Assembly (NCBI GenBank): GCA_964588695.1
Contig: CAZPQK010000005.1
Coordinates: 124,001-188,000 of the forward strand
Length of the DNA stretch: 64,000 bases
From: CAZPQK01 sp964588695
GTDB taxonomy: Bacteria; Krumholzibacteriota; Krumholzibacteriia; WVZY01; JAKEHA01
Direction: 5' to 3'
The notes below the pieces were generated by a model that was given only the letters and a program-made list of their open reading frames with translations, was not told the origin of the DNA and ran no database searches. The translations under genes and the position numbers were made by a program. The stretch's first letter is position 1; the number at the start of each line of letters is the position of its first letter. Positions 9,254-17,889 of this stretch are shown piece after piece.

Positions 9254-10426
9254 TTGAGTTTGTACCGAGACATACGCGAACTGCCGCGCCAGGCTTGGAT
9301 TCTGTTTGCCGGAACGTTGCTAAATCGTTTTGGTAGCTTCGTTTTGGTGTTTCTGGTGCTGTACCTGACCGACGCCGGTTTCGGCGAGGCTCAGGCCGGA
9401 TTGGCCATCGGGGCCTACGGGCTGGGGTCGGTATTCGCAGCAGGGGTTGGGGGCACGTTGGCCGATCGGTTTGGCCGTCGGAACACGATTGTGTTGTCGA
9501 TGCTCGCGTCGGCGGCGTCGTTGCTGGCGATGGCCCACGCGACCGGGTTTTTGGTAATCGTCGGCCTTGCCGCCGCCACCGGGTTTACGGCCGAAATGTA
9601 TCGCCCTGCGGCTAGTGCGCTGTTGACCGATGTCACCGAAGGTCGCCAGCGATTAACCGCGTTCGCGGTGTACCGCCTCGCAATCAACCTGGGCACGGGC
9701 GCCGGACCTGCGGTTGGGGGCATACTCGCCGAGCGATCGTTTAAACTACTGTTCTATGCCGACGCCATTACATCCGTTGGTTTTGCAATCGTCGCGTCGT
9801 TGCTGCTGGCAAATCGCGTGGTCGGTGTGACCACACACAAAACCGCGGGCTGGTCGCGCGTGCTTGCCGATCGGTACTTTTTGTTCTTCCTTGGGGCCGC
9901 GCTGAGTGCATCGCTATTGTTCATGCAGGCGTTTTCGACAATTCCGTTGCAAGTCACCGCGAACGGATGGTCTCCAAAAATCTACGGCATGTTGATGGCG
10001 GTGAACGGTTTTATGATTCTGTTGATGGAGTTGCCGCTAACCAAGTGGACTGGTCGGTTTAGTCCGCGTCGGGTAATCATCTGGGGTTATCTGATTGTAG
10101 GTGCGGGGTTCGCGTTGACGGGAGCGCCGTGGGGGCTCGCCATGTTAATTGCGTCGGTCGCGATATGGACCGTGGGCGAAATGATTGTCGCCCCCACCTG
10201 TGCCGCATACGTTTCGGACGTCGCGCCCGACGACGCGCGTGGACGTTACCATGGCGCGTGGGTCATGATGTGGGGAGTGGGGAATGTTATTGGGCCGGTT
10301 GTTGGTACGTGGACGTTTGCGCGGAACCCTGATTTACTATGGGTCATGTGCGGAGTAATTGGCGTTATCGCCGCATCGCTGGCCCGGGTCGGGGTGCGAG
10401 CGACGAAACCTTTTGGGAGTCAGTAG
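9254..10426 (+). CDS. Major facilitator superfamily (MFS) transporter
   Basis: The 390-residue protein has about 12 predicted membrane helices and the MFS loop motif GGTLADRFGRR between helices 2 and 3, with a DARGRYHGAW segment in the second half. The likely start is TTG 9254, with an AGGA site 7-8 bases upstream inside a T-rich stretch; TTG 9260 is an alternative. It resembles drug-efflux permeases of the MdtH/YceL type, but the substrate cannot be read from the sequence. It is divergent from the cytolysin-like gene with only 82 bases between starts, so the two promoters are back to back. The next gene starts one base after its stop. Confidence 0.85.
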   Translation: MSLYRDIRELPRQAWILFAGTLLNRFGSFVLVFLVLYLTDAGFGEAQAGLAIGAYGLGSVFAAGVGGTLADRFGRRNTIVLSMLASAASLLAMAHATGFLVIVGLAAATGFTAEMYRPAASALLTDVTEGRQRLTAFAVYRLAINLGTGAGPAVGGILAERSFKLLFYADAITSVGFAIVASLLLANRVVGVTTHKTAGWSRVLADRYFLFFLGAALSASLLFMQAFSTIPLQVTANGWSPKIYGMLMAVNGFMILLMELPLTKWTGRFSPRRVIIWGYLIVGAGFALTGAPWGLAMLIASVAIWTVGEMIVAPTCAAYVSDVAPDDARGRYHGAWVMMWGVGNVIGPVVGTWTFARNPDLLWVMCGVIGVIAASLARVGVRATKPFGSQ

Positions 10427-10427
10427 C

Positions 10428-10610
10428 GTGTCACTGGAAATGCGAAGTCAATGCGAACGATGTCATCGTCAACTCGAACCCAACGGTGACGCGATGATTT
10501 GTTCGCACGAATGTACGTTTTGTGTCGACTGTACCGAAGCTATGAAGCACATCTGCCCGAATTGCAACGGCGAGTTAGTGCGTCGACCCAAACGAAAGCC
10601 GACGTCGTGA
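10428..10610 (+). CDS. DUF1272 small zinc-ribbon-like protein
   Basis: GTG 10428, one base after the MFS stop, begins a 60-residue protein starting MSLEMRSQCERCHRQL. It has the full DUF1272 cysteine pattern (CERC, CSHECTFCVDC, CPNC) and ends GELVRRPKRK. The family is small and uncharacterised, and the paired cysteines suggest zinc binding. A longer start at 10359 would run far into the MFS gene and is less likely. Its TGA overlaps the GTG of birA. Confidence 0.85.
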   Translation: MSLEMRSQCERCHRQLEPNGDAMICSHECTFCVDCTEAMKHICPNCNGELVRRPKRKPTS

Positions 10611-11410
10611 CTCAGCCGGCAAGTTCCGTCCTGCCCAGCGAGATTCGTCAGTATCTGTTCACCCACACCATCGGGCAGCGGATCTACTATTTTCCCGAAG
10701 TCGATTCGACCAACCGCGTCGCGCTAGATCTCGCCCGCGAGGGAGAGCCGGAAGGCACGCTGGTGGTGACCGACTTTCAGTCTGCCGGCAAGGGGCGTAG
10801 CGACCACACCTGGCATAGCCCGCGAGGCAAGGATCTACTGTTTAGCGTTATCCTGCGACCGCCAGGCGAACCGAGCGAAGTCTTGACCGCATCACTCGCC
10901 GTTGCGTTGGCGGTGTCGGTCGCGCTAACCAAGAATCTCGATCAGGATGTTGGCGTCAAATGGCCAAACGACGTAATGCTAGGCAATCGGAAGCTTGGCG
11001 GTATTCTTGCAGAGGGAAGTGTAAGCCACGCCACCAGCCGTTTCGTGGTGATGGGCGTGGGAATCAACGTGCAAAGTGAGCGGGAAGACTTTCCCGCTGC
11101 GCTGCGCGAGACGGCCGCGTCGTGCTTGACGATAACCGAGGCACTATTCGATCGCGCGGGCTTGTTGGCGGACGTGTTGGGAACGATCGAGTCGTACTAT
11201 GATCGCTACCGCCGGGAAGGGTTCCGGCCGTTTGTCGATAACTTTAACGATCGACTGGTGATTGCCGGTAAACAAGTGACCGTCGGTGTCGGCGGTGAGG
11301 CGTTTACGGCAACAGTTGACTCGGTGCAAGCCGACGGCGCACTTCGCGTGACATTAGAAAGCGGCGAGGCTCGCTTACTCCGCAACGAAACTCTTACGGG
11401 AACAACATGA
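10607..11410 (+). CDS. birA: Biotin--[acetyl-CoA-carboxylase] ligase
   Basis: Starting at GTG 10607 (GTGA overlap with the DUF1272 gene), the 267-residue product carries the biotin protein ligase core: EVDSTN, GKGRSDHTWHSPRGKDLLFS for the biotinyl-AMP loop, KWPNDVML and GGILAE, then a small C-terminal SH3-like domain. It activates biotin to biotinyl-AMP and attaches it to the carrier protein of acetyl-CoA carboxylase. There is no N-terminal helix-turn-helix, so it is a class I ligase without repressor function. It is coupled by ATGA overlap to coaX, as in many bacteria. The biotin-dependent enzyme's accA subunit is also in this window. Confidence 0.93.
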   Translation: MTQPASSVLPSEIRQYLFTHTIGQRIYYFPEVDSTNRVALDLAREGEPEGTLVVTDFQSAGKGRSDHTWHSPRGKDLLFSVILRPPGEPSEVLTASLAVALAVSVALTKNLDQDVGVKWPNDVMLGNRKLGGILAEGSVSHATSRFVVMGVGINVQSEREDFPAALRETAASCLTITEALFDRAGLLADVLGTIESYYDRYRREGFRPFVDNFNDRLVIAGKQVTVGVGGEAFTATVDSVQADGALRVTLESGEARLLRNETLTGTT

Positions 11411-12180
11411 TACTAAGCGTCGACATTGGAAACAGCGCGGTTAAGTTGGCGGTCGTTGATGGCGATCGGGTGTTGAGTCATGAGTCTCTTCCTCACCTGC
11501 AGCTAACCGGCGACGCGGCCCTGGAACTGGCGGTCAAGCGGGTGAGTAGCGCGGTGCTCAGTCTCAGCGGTGCAGCGATTGTTTCGGTAGTTCCAGCGCT
11601 TACCAATCGTGCGATAGAAGCCGTGCGCTCGGAAACCGATGTCGAGCCCACGCTGATCTCTCACGAAATGCCGTTTCCTTTCGAACTCGCCGTTCCAACG
11701 CCGTCGCTGGTTGGGCTCGACCGACTATGCGCAGCCGCGGCAGTGATCACCGGGCGAAAGAAAAGCGCCGTGGTCATCGATGTCGGAAGCGCGATTACCG
11801 TTGATCTGGTTCGTGACGGGGCCTACCTGGGCGGCGTCATCATGCCGGGGCCAGAGATTGGTCTGCGGGCACTCAACGACTACGCGACGCAATTACCGCG
11901 CATCGACTACCGCCGCGTTACCGAGGCATTTCCCGACACATTTGATATTACCCAGACGGCGATGGTACTAGGTGCCAGCGTCGGCGCCGTCGGCGCCATC
12001 AAAGAGGCCGTTCGCTGGCTGGAAGCCACTAGCGGCAGTCGTCCCCGAAAGGTCATCACCGGAGGCGGCGCCCCCGTCCTGGCACCGCATTTTCCTTCCA
12101 CCTGGCAGCACACGCCGCACCTGGTCATGATCGGCGCCGCAGCCCTGGTGTCCGCACTGGTAAGTCGAGACAACAGCTAG
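11407..12180 (+). CDS. coaX: Type III pantothenate kinase
   Basis: The 257-residue protein begins ILSVDIGNSAVKLAV, the ASKHA phosphate-1 motif, with DVGSAITVDLV and GGVIMPG further on and a C-terminal GGGAP motif, all typical of CoaX. It phosphorylates pantothenate in the first step of coenzyme A synthesis. It overlaps birA by ATGA, forming a birA-coaX unit. Pantothenate itself would come from the panB and panC products encoded 6 kb downstream. Confidence 0.93.
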   Translation: MILSVDIGNSAVKLAVVDGDRVLSHESLPHLQLTGDAALELAVKRVSSAVLSLSGAAIVSVVPALTNRAIEAVRSETDVEPTLISHEMPFPFELAVPTPSLVGLDRLCAAAAVITGRKKSAVVIDVGSAITVDLVRDGAYLGGVIMPGPEIGLRALNDYATQLPRIDYRRVTEAFPDTFDITQTAMVLGASVGAVGAIKEAVRWLEATSGSRPRKVITGGGAPVLAPHFPSTWQHTPHLVMIGAAALVSALVSRDNS

Positions 12181-12246
12181 AGTTCCGTTGTCGCGCGCGC
12201 GACCGCCACCATTCACAAAATTTAACAGTCGGATCCCGTTTTTTAC

Positions 12247-12275
12247 TTGAAAAACGACTCGCGGCGGTCTATCTT
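12247..12275 (+). promoter_or_regulatory. Sigma-70-type promoter of groES-groEL
   Basis: TTGAAA at 12247-12252 and TATCTT at 12270-12275 are separated by exactly 17 bases, placing the transcription start just before the CIRCE operator. Confidence 0.75.
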
Positions 12276-12283
12276 AGTCGCGT

Positions 12284-12310
12284 TTAGCAGTCCCGCACGG
12301 AGAGTGCTAA
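12284..12310 (+). promoter_or_regulatory. CIRCE operator (HrcA binding site)
   Basis: The half sites TTAGCAGTC and GAGTGCTAA are separated by exactly 9 bases. The consensus is TTAGCACTC-N9-GAGTGCTAA, so only one base in the left arm differs. Position at the transcription start of groES is typical. It implies HrcA repression of the chaperonin operon, with relief on heat stress; hrcA itself is not in the window. Confidence 0.92.
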
Positions 12311-12346
12311 TTATAACCCATCGAATCCTTCAAGGAGGATAACTCA

Positions 12347-12631
12347 ATGAAAATCACGCCGTTGCACGATCGAGTGATCATCAAGCCGCTCGATCAGACG
12401 GAGACCGTGAAAGGCGGGATCATCATCCCGGACACGGCTAAGGAAAAGCCCCAGGAGGGGGAAGTGGTTGCGGTTGGCAAAGGGCGCCTTACGGAATCCG
12501 GCGACCGGGTGACCCCGGAAGTCAAAAAAGGTGATCGCGTGCTCTTCGGTAAGTACGTTGCCACCGAGATCAAAGTCGACGACAGCGAGCTTCTCGTTGT
12601 CAAAGAGAGCGACATCATCGCCATCGTTTAA
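12347..12631 (+). CDS. groES: Co-chaperonin GroES (10 kDa)
   Basis: The 94-residue protein has the full GroES pattern: MKITPLHDRVIIKPL, the mobile loop ETVKGGIIIPDTAKEKPQEG, and GDRVLFGKYVATEIKVD with a C-terminal ESDIIAIV. It starts at ATG 12347 behind AAGGAGG. It forms the heptameric lid of the GroEL chamber. It is the first gene of the CIRCE-controlled operon, 38 bases before groEL. Confidence 0.98.
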   Translation: MKITPLHDRVIIKPLDQTETVKGGIIIPDTAKEKPQEGEVVAVGKGRLTESGDRVTPEVKKGDRVLFGKYVATEIKVDDSELLVVKESDIIAIV

Positions 12632-12669
12632 TCAACGTCACGTCATCTCAATTACTTTAAGGAGCCATC

Positions 12670-14304
12670 ATGGCTAAGCAAATCATCTATGATGCCGACG
12701 CTCGCGAGAAGCTGAAGGCCGGCGTGGACAAACTCGCCAACGCGGTGAAGACCACGCTGGGTCCGCGCGGCCGCAACGTCGTGCTCGACAAGAAATTCGG
12801 TAGCCCGACGGTCACCAACGACGGTGTCACCATCGCTAAGGAAATCGAACTCGAAGATCCGTACGAAAACCTCGGCGCGCAAATGGTTAAAGAAGTCGCC
12901 ACCAAGACCAACGATGTGGCGGGCGACGGAACCACCACTGCGACGGTTCTAGCGCAGGCGATCATCGCCGAAGGTATTAAGAACGTTACCGCGGGCGCGA
13001 ACCCGATGTACATCAAGCGTGGTATTCAAAAAGCGGTTGATGTTGTCGTCGAAGACATTCGTGCGCGCAGCAAAAAAATCAAGACTCGTGACGAAGTGGC
13101 AAGCGTTGCCACCATCTCCGCCAACAACGACCCGGAAATCGGTAACCTGATTGCCGACGCGATGGAGAAGGTTGGTCAGGACGGCGTTATCACGGTTGAA
13201 GAAGCTCGCGGCATGGACACCACTCTCGACGTTGTCGAAGGTATGCAGTTCGACCGCGGTTACCTCTCGCCGTATTTCGTCACCGATCCCGAGCGCATGG
13301 AGTGCATCATTGACGACGCCGTGATTCTCATTCACGACAAAAAGATCTCGTCGATGAAAGACCTGCTCCCGGTTCTGGAGAAAGTCGCCCAGTTGGGTCG
13401 TCCGCTGGTGATCATTGCCGAAGACGTCGAAGGCGAAGCGCTTGCCACTCTGGTTGTGAACAAGCTGCGCGGTACCCTCAACGTCGCCGCAGTAAAAGCG
13501 CCGGGCTTTGGCGATCGTCGCAAGGCGATGCTCGAAGACCTCGCGGTACTCACCGGCGGCCGGGTTATCGCCGAAGAGGCTGGCTTTAAACTCGAAAACG
13601 CGACCGTGGCCGATCTGGGTAAAGCCAAGCGCATTACCATCGACAAAGACAACACCACGATCGTCGAAGGTGGCGGCAAGCAGGCCGACATTAAGACGCG
13701 TATCGGTCAGATCAAGCGTCAGATCGAAGACACGACTTCGGACTACGACAAAGAAAAACTGCAAGAGCGTCTGGCCAAACTGGCCGGCGGCGTTGCGGTG
13801 ATCAATGTCGGTGCAGCCACCGAAGTTGAAATGAAAGAAAAGAAAGCTCGCGTGGAAGACGCCCTGGCGGCGACGCGCGCGGCGGTCGAAGAGGGAATCG
13901 TCCCGGGTGGTGGTATCACCCTGCTGCGTGCGATTACCGCGCTCGACAAGGTTAAGGAAAAAGGCGACGTCGGTGTTGGCGTTGACATCATCCGTCGCGC
14001 GCTGGAAGCGCCGGTTCGCCAGGTGGCGACCAACGCTGGTGCCGAAGGTTCCTTGATCGTTCAGGAAATCCTCAAAAGCCCGCAGGGCAAGGGTTACGAC
14101 GCGGCCACCGGCGAATACGTCGATATGATCAAGTCCGGTATCGTTGACCCGACTAAAGTGACGCGTTCGGCGCTTCAAAACGCTGCAAGCGTTGCAGCGC
14201 TGCTGCTGACCACCGAGGTTGTCGTCACCGACATCCCCGAGCCGGAACCGGCTGCTCCGGCAGCTCCCGGCGGTGGCATGGGCGGCATGGGCGGTATGTA
14301 CTAG
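12670..14304 (+). CDS. groEL: Chaperonin GroEL (60 kDa)
   Basis: The 544-residue protein is full length, with the ATP-site motif GDGTTTATVLAQAI, the LEDPYENLGAQMVKEVA segment, the signature AAVEEGIVPGGG and the flexible C-terminal GGM repeat tail (GGGMGGMGGMY). Start ATG 12670 follows AAGGAG. It folds cytosolic proteins with GroES. A strong intrinsic terminator follows 32 bases after the stop. Confidence 0.99.
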   Translation: MAKQIIYDADAREKLKAGVDKLANAVKTTLGPRGRNVVLDKKFGSPTVTNDGVTIAKEIELEDPYENLGAQMVKEVATKTNDVAGDGTTTATVLAQAIIAEGIKNVTAGANPMYIKRGIQKAVDVVVEDIRARSKKIKTRDEVASVATISANNDPEIGNLIADAMEKVGQDGVITVEEARGMDTTLDVVEGMQFDRGYLSPYFVTDPERMECIIDDAVILIHDKKISSMKDLLPVLEKVAQLGRPLVIIAEDVEGEALATLVVNKLRGTLNVAAVKAPGFGDRRKAMLEDLAVLTGGRVIAEEAGFKLENATVADLGKAKRITIDKDNTTIVEGGGKQADIKTRIGQIKRQIEDTTSDYDKEKLQERLAKLAGGVAVINVGAATEVEMKEKKARVEDALAATRAAVEEGIVPGGGITLLRAITALDKVKEKGDVGVGVDIIRRALEAPVRQVATNAGAEGSLIVQEILKSPQGKGYDAATGEYVDMIKSGIVDPTKVTRSALQNAASVAALLLTTEVVVTDIPEPEPAAPAAPGGGMGGMGGMY

Positions 14305-14336
14305 CCCAGCCTCCGAATTAGCGCAAGTCGCTATGG

Positions 14337-14374
14337 GCGCGCCACATACGAAAGTGTGTGGCGCGCTTTCTTTT
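14337..14374 (+). terminator. Rho-independent terminator of the groE operon
   Basis: A 13-bp stem (14337-14349 with 14354-14366, one G-T pair), a GAAA tetraloop and a T-rich tail (tttctttt). Confidence 0.93.
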
Positions 14375-14574
14375 GCGCGCCGCGCCGGGTTCGGGACGTC
14401 GCTGCGCAGCGGGGTGGCATGCCGCCAGGTGTTTGCCCAAGGCCAAAAAACCCTTGATATGGACAGGGTTAACCGATTATCGTACCTCCAATCCCCACCT
14501 GTTAAGATTCAGGAACACATTCTTAGATGATCGTTTGTTGGCGCCTGGAAAAAGCGCCCGGCTGGAGGTTTTTC

Positions 14575-16197
14575 TTGTTTAAGACGCGGCAGTCTCACCG
14601 ATTCCTTTGGACACTCATTGCGGTACTGGCGATGGCGCTGGCCGTTGTTGGCTGCGAGGACGATCCGGTGGATCCAGACGACGAGGGCGCTGATAGTCGG
14701 ATCTCGTTGGTGTCGGTGATTGTCAACCCGAAGGCACCCGCACCGGGCGACACCATTAACCTCACCGTGGTGTTGAGCGCGGCGGCGCCGGGCGGAAGCG
14801 CCCCAACCGTAACGTGGTCGGCTAGTGGCGGAACGTTTTTGGAATCAAACGAACTGTCGGTTCGATGGGTAGCCCCGGCGACGGTAAGTTTGCAAACCGT
14901 TAGCGTCATCGCAACCAATTCGGTTAACTCGGTTAACGCGTCGCGCACCGTGTTTGTGTCGGGAACGACGGAGTTAGTGTCGTCTGCGGCGGGACAGATT
15001 TACCTACAACCAAACGGCAGTGATTTCTACTACCTGCGTTCTACATTGGCGATCGACAACCCCAACCTTGATGGCTGGGAACTTTACGAATACTCGGGCG
15101 GTTCGTCTACCGAGGTTGTCGCTGGGGGCGGACTCGAGGGATTCGCGTTTAGTGCGGCCAGTGACTTGAGTCAGTTTGCGTTCATGTTTCTCGCATTTGC
15201 GGTGCAGTCGATTGAACCGCCGCTTGAGGTTTTCATAACCGACACCGGAGCCGGAACCGAAACCCTCATGGCCGACGACAAGGCGCCTGGCGTGCGCAAG
15301 CAGGAGTTCTGGTACCCGCAGTTTAGTCCCGACGATGCGTATATAACTTACGGTTCATTTCTGCCGGATCCGACGCTGGGGAACACCGATACGTTTGACG
15401 TTTGGATTCAGGATGTCGCGACTCGCAATCGAGTGCGCGCGACCGGTACCCACGGCGGCGAGCGCCGCAACTTCTTTCCCTCATTCTCGCCTGATGGAAA
15501 CTGGGTTGTATTTCTATCCGACCGCCAATCCCGCGGCGCATGGGAATGGTACGGTTTGCCGTTTGCTGGCGGTGTTGTCGACACTATACAGGCAAACACA
15601 GCGAAACTTTCTACAACTGGCGGGATTGTTTCGAGCGGAGCGGCTGATCTGACGCTCGAGCGTCCGACCCATACCTGGAACCCGGTGGATCCCATTATGG
15701 CGTTTGTCGATTCGCAAGGAAACTTGCATTTGATGACGCTTACCCTCGCGGGTGGAACCTCACAGGAAATTCTAGGACTTGATGGAGGCAGCATTCAGGA
15801 TATCGTGTGGTCACCCGACGGCGCCGAACTCGCCGTCAGCACCGGCGGTTTTCTCTACGTTGTTGGACAAGCGGGCGGCGCGCCCACGGAAATCTATGCC
15901 GCGCCCGGGTCTGACCAGCTCGAAGACATCGTGTGGGCTCCCAATCGCAGTTACTTTATTTGGCGCTTGCGGCGGTCGCAAAACAACTGGTTTGAGTTCT
16001 TCGATCGCTCGGCCGGAACGTCGCTGACCGCTCCGTTGGTACTCACTTCGGCCATCTCTACCGGCCAGGTGTCGTCGTATCGCGGCGTGATGGACGTTCG
16101 CGGCGTCATCAACAGTTCCAACGAATTCATAGCGCTAACGTTCGAAGGTACCACGCCCAAGGTTGTGACCTTGGATGTTTCGCCGATTCTGCCGTAA
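14575..16197 (+). CDS. Lipoprotein with Ig-like domain and TolB/PD40-type beta-propeller
   Basis: I place the start at TTG 14575, because GGAGG lies 6 bases upstream and the product then begins with a clean lipoprotein signal (MFKTRQSHRFLW ... VVG-C); an in-frame ATG at 14527 would bury this. The 540-residue protein has an Ig-like region (about residues 30-125) with VNPKAPAPGDTINLTV, then repeated PD40 blades such as PQFSPDDAYITYGS, PSFSPDGNWVVFLSDR and IVWSPDGAELAVSTGG. Such propellers bind proteins in the periplasm or at the outer membrane. No catalytic residues are evident. It is monocistronic, between two intrinsic terminators. A weak promoter (TTGATA 14454, TTATCG 14477, spacing 17) may drive it. 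Confidence 0.83.
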   Translation: MFKTRQSHRFLWTLIAVLAMALAVVGCEDDPVDPDDEGADSRISLVSVIVNPKAPAPGDTINLTVVLSAAAPGGSAPTVTWSASGGTFLESNELSVRWVAPATVSLQTVSVIATNSVNSVNASRTVFVSGTTELVSSAAGQIYLQPNGSDFYYLRSTLAIDNPNLDGWELYEYSGGSSTEVVAGGGLEGFAFSAASDLSQFAFMFLAFAVQSIEPPLEVFITDTGAGTETLMADDKAPGVRKQEFWYPQFSPDDAYITYGSFLPDPTLGNTDTFDVWIQDVATRNRVRATGTHGGERRNFFPSFSPDGNWVVFLSDRQSRGAWEWYGLPFAGGVVDTIQANTAKLSTTGGIVSSGAADLTLERPTHTWNPVDPIMAFVDSQGNLHLMTLTLAGGTSQEILGLDGGSIQDIVWSPDGAELAVSTGGFLYVVGQAGGAPTEIYAAPGSDQLEDIVWAPNRSYFIWRLRRSQNNWFEFFDRSAGTSLTAPLVLTSAISTGQVSSYRGVMDVRGVINSSNEFIALTFEGTTPKVVTLDVSPILP

Positions 16198-16219
16198 AGC
16201 GCGACCCAAGCATTCAGGA

Positions 16220-16252
16220 ACGGGCCCTGTCACTGGCGGGGTCCGTTTTTTT
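16220..16252 (+). terminator. Rho-independent terminator after the propeller lipoprotein
   Basis: An 8-bp stem (acgggccc at 16220-16227 with gggtccgt at 16239-16246, one G-T pair) is followed by seven T residues. Confidence 0.85.
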
Positions 16253-16328
16253 GCGTATAACCTTCGGCTTTTCCAGATGTAGGCGCTGTGGTAGAGTACG
16301 GGCGTCAACCAACTTCAAGGAGCACTGC

Positions 16329-16700
16329 GTGGCCGATCACATCCGGCTCAAAGACATCACGATTTTCGGCTTCTACGGCGTTTCGCCCGCCGAACGCGAG
16401 GTGGGGCAGAAAATCCAGATTGATCTGGACATCGAAACCGATCTGTCGGCGGCTGCAGAGAGCGATCAGTTGCAGGACACCATCAACTACGAGTCCATTT
16501 ACAGTCGGGTGATGGAGGTGGTCGGGACGGGGAAGACGTTCCGTTTGCTCGAGTCATTGGGCGAGGAGATCGCGAACCGCATTCTTGATTTTCCGACCGT
16601 CCATCGCGTCGATATTCGACTGCGGAAGCTGAGCCTGCCGTTTCCGAACAATCTCACCCACATTGAGATCGCGCTTAGCCGCGAGAATCCAATCCCGTGA
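16329..16700 (+). CDS. folB: Dihydroneopterin aldolase
   Basis: GTG 16329, with AAGGAG about 7 bases upstream, begins a 123-residue protein MADHIRLKDITIFGFYGVSP. That N-terminus (the FYGV segment), INYESIYSRVMEVV and the late Lys in LRKLSLPFPNN are characteristic of FolB. It converts dihydroneopterin to 6-hydroxymethyl-dihydropterin in folate synthesis. An upstream in-frame start at 16251 would lie inside the terminator region and is rejected. It is the first gene of a long operon and overlaps folK by GTGA. Confidence 0.93.
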   Translation: MADHIRLKDITIFGFYGVSPAEREVGQKIQIDLDIETDLSAAAESDQLQDTINYESIYSRVMEVVGTGKTFRLLESLGEEIANRILDFPTVHRVDIRLRKLSLPFPNNLTHIEIALSRENPIP

Positions 16701-17206
16701 GTTCGCTGTGTTACCTGGCATTTGGCGCCAATCTGGGCGCCCGCGAATCCCACGTACTGGAGGCGGTGACGGTTCTGTCCCGCCGCATCGGGCCCCTGGT
16801 TCGGCTGTCATCGCTGTACGAAACCGACCCGGTTGGAACAACCGGGCCTTCTTTTATAAACGCGGTAGCTTCTTTCCGCTGCGATCAGGCACCACACGAG
16901 ATACTGGCGCACACTCAACGCGTGCAGCGCGAAGCGGGACGCACAAGCGGGCATCTCGAACCGCGCGAGCTTGACGTCGACATTATTGCCTACGGCGACG
17001 TCATTGTTGATGACGAAACACTGACAATTCCGCATCCACGATACCACCAGCGCAACTTTGTGACGGTTCCGTTGCGCGAGATTAGTCCGGGTTTTGTTTG
17101 TCCCCGGCACGATCGGCACATTAACACCATGTTGGATAGCACCGCGGGTCGTGATGAGGTTCGCGCCGTTAGTCGACGTCGTTGGGGACACAGGAGTTGG
17201 GTATGA
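16697..17206 (+). CDS. folK: 2-amino-4-hydroxy-6-hydroxymethyldihydropteridine pyrophosphokinase
   Basis: The 169-residue protein has the HPPK pattern: YLAFGANLGARESHV at the N-terminus, SSLYETDPVG, FINAV, and the signature RELDVDIIAYGD with IPHPRYHQRNFV. It transfers pyrophosphate from ATP to the FolB product. The start is GTG 16697, overlapping folB's stop, and its own TGA overlaps the ATG of the next gene. folP is not next to it, so dihydropteroate synthase must be elsewhere. Confidence 0.94.
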   Translation: MSSLCYLAFGANLGARESHVLEAVTVLSRRIGPLVRLSSLYETDPVGTTGPSFINAVASFRCDQAPHEILAHTQRVQREAGRTSGHLEPRELDVDIIAYGDVIVDDETLTIPHPRYHQRNFVTVPLREISPGFVCPRHDRHINTMLDSTAGRDEVRAVSRRRWGHRSWV

Positions 17207-17889
17207 GCGAAGCCGCGTACGGAGAGCTAAAGCGTCGGATACTCAAGTTGGGTTACTCCACGATTGCTATCGAAGGCAACATTGGTGTGGGAAAGTCGTC
17301 GCTAGCGCGACTGGTCACCAGGCGTCTCGGCGGGCATCTCATCGAAGAGCGGGTTGACGACAATCCGTTCTTGGAGCGCTTCTATTCGGACTCGGGCAAT
17401 TTCGCGTTTCAGACCCAGCTCGTATTCTTAATGAACCGCTTCACTCAACAGTTGGAGTTGGCGCAGCAGGACTTATTCGCCGACCTTACGGTGCTTGACT
17501 ATGTGTTCGACCGTGACCGCATTTTTGCCCATGTCAACCTGGGTGACGACGAGCTTGCGTTATACGAGCGCATCGCGAGTGAACTGAAAGCCAAACTGGT
17601 TCCGCCGAACTTAGTGATCTACCTGCAAGCATCCAGCGAGGTATTGTTTGACCGCATCCAGCTGCGGGGAAAGATGTTCGAGCGGGGAATCTCCCGTAGC
17701 TACCTTTCGGCCTTGAACGACGCGTTCAATCATTATTTCTTTAACTACAGCGCCGGGCCATTGTTGGTGGTCAACACCGATGCGATGGATTTTGTTAACG
17801 ACGAGCGGCACTTTGTGGATCTGGTCTCGCGTTTGACCGAGCCGGTGCGGAACACCGAGTTCTACATTCCGTCCTGGGAGTCGCGATGA
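17203..17889 (+). CDS. Deoxynucleoside kinase (dCK/dGK family)
   Basis: Starting at ATG 17203 (ATGA overlap with folK, AGGAG upstream), the 228-residue protein has a P-loop GNIGVGKSS at residues 25-33, LIEERVDDNPFLERFY and the deoxynucleoside-kinase motif DYVFDRDRIFA, plus the LID-like RGISRSYLSAL region. It phosphorylates deoxyadenosine, deoxyguanosine or deoxycytidine for nucleotide salvage; the exact base cannot be set from sequence alone. It sits between folate and pantothenate genes, an arrangement I recall in other FCB bacteria. Confidence 0.88.
   Translation: MSEAAYGELKRRILKLGYSTIAIEGNIGVGKSSLARLVTRRLGGHLIEERVDDNPFLERFYSDSGNFAFQTQLVFLMNRFTQQLELAQQDLFADLTVLDYVFDRDRIFAHVNLGDDELALYERIASELKAKLVPPNLVIYLQASSEVLFDRIQLRGKMFERGISRSYLSALNDAFNHYFFNYSAGPLLVVNTDAMDFVNDERHFVDLVSRLTEPVRNTEFYIPSWESR

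Noticed and set aside
10359..10427. Longer N-terminus for the DUF1272 protein
   Set aside because: It would overlap the MFS gene by 68 bases and adds sequence unlike the family; GTG 10428 gives the normal family start.
12949..14178. Long open frame of 409 codons antisense to groEL
   Set aside because: It lies entirely opposite a full-length groEL, has no ribosome-binding site or recognisable domain, and is explained by groEL codon bias.
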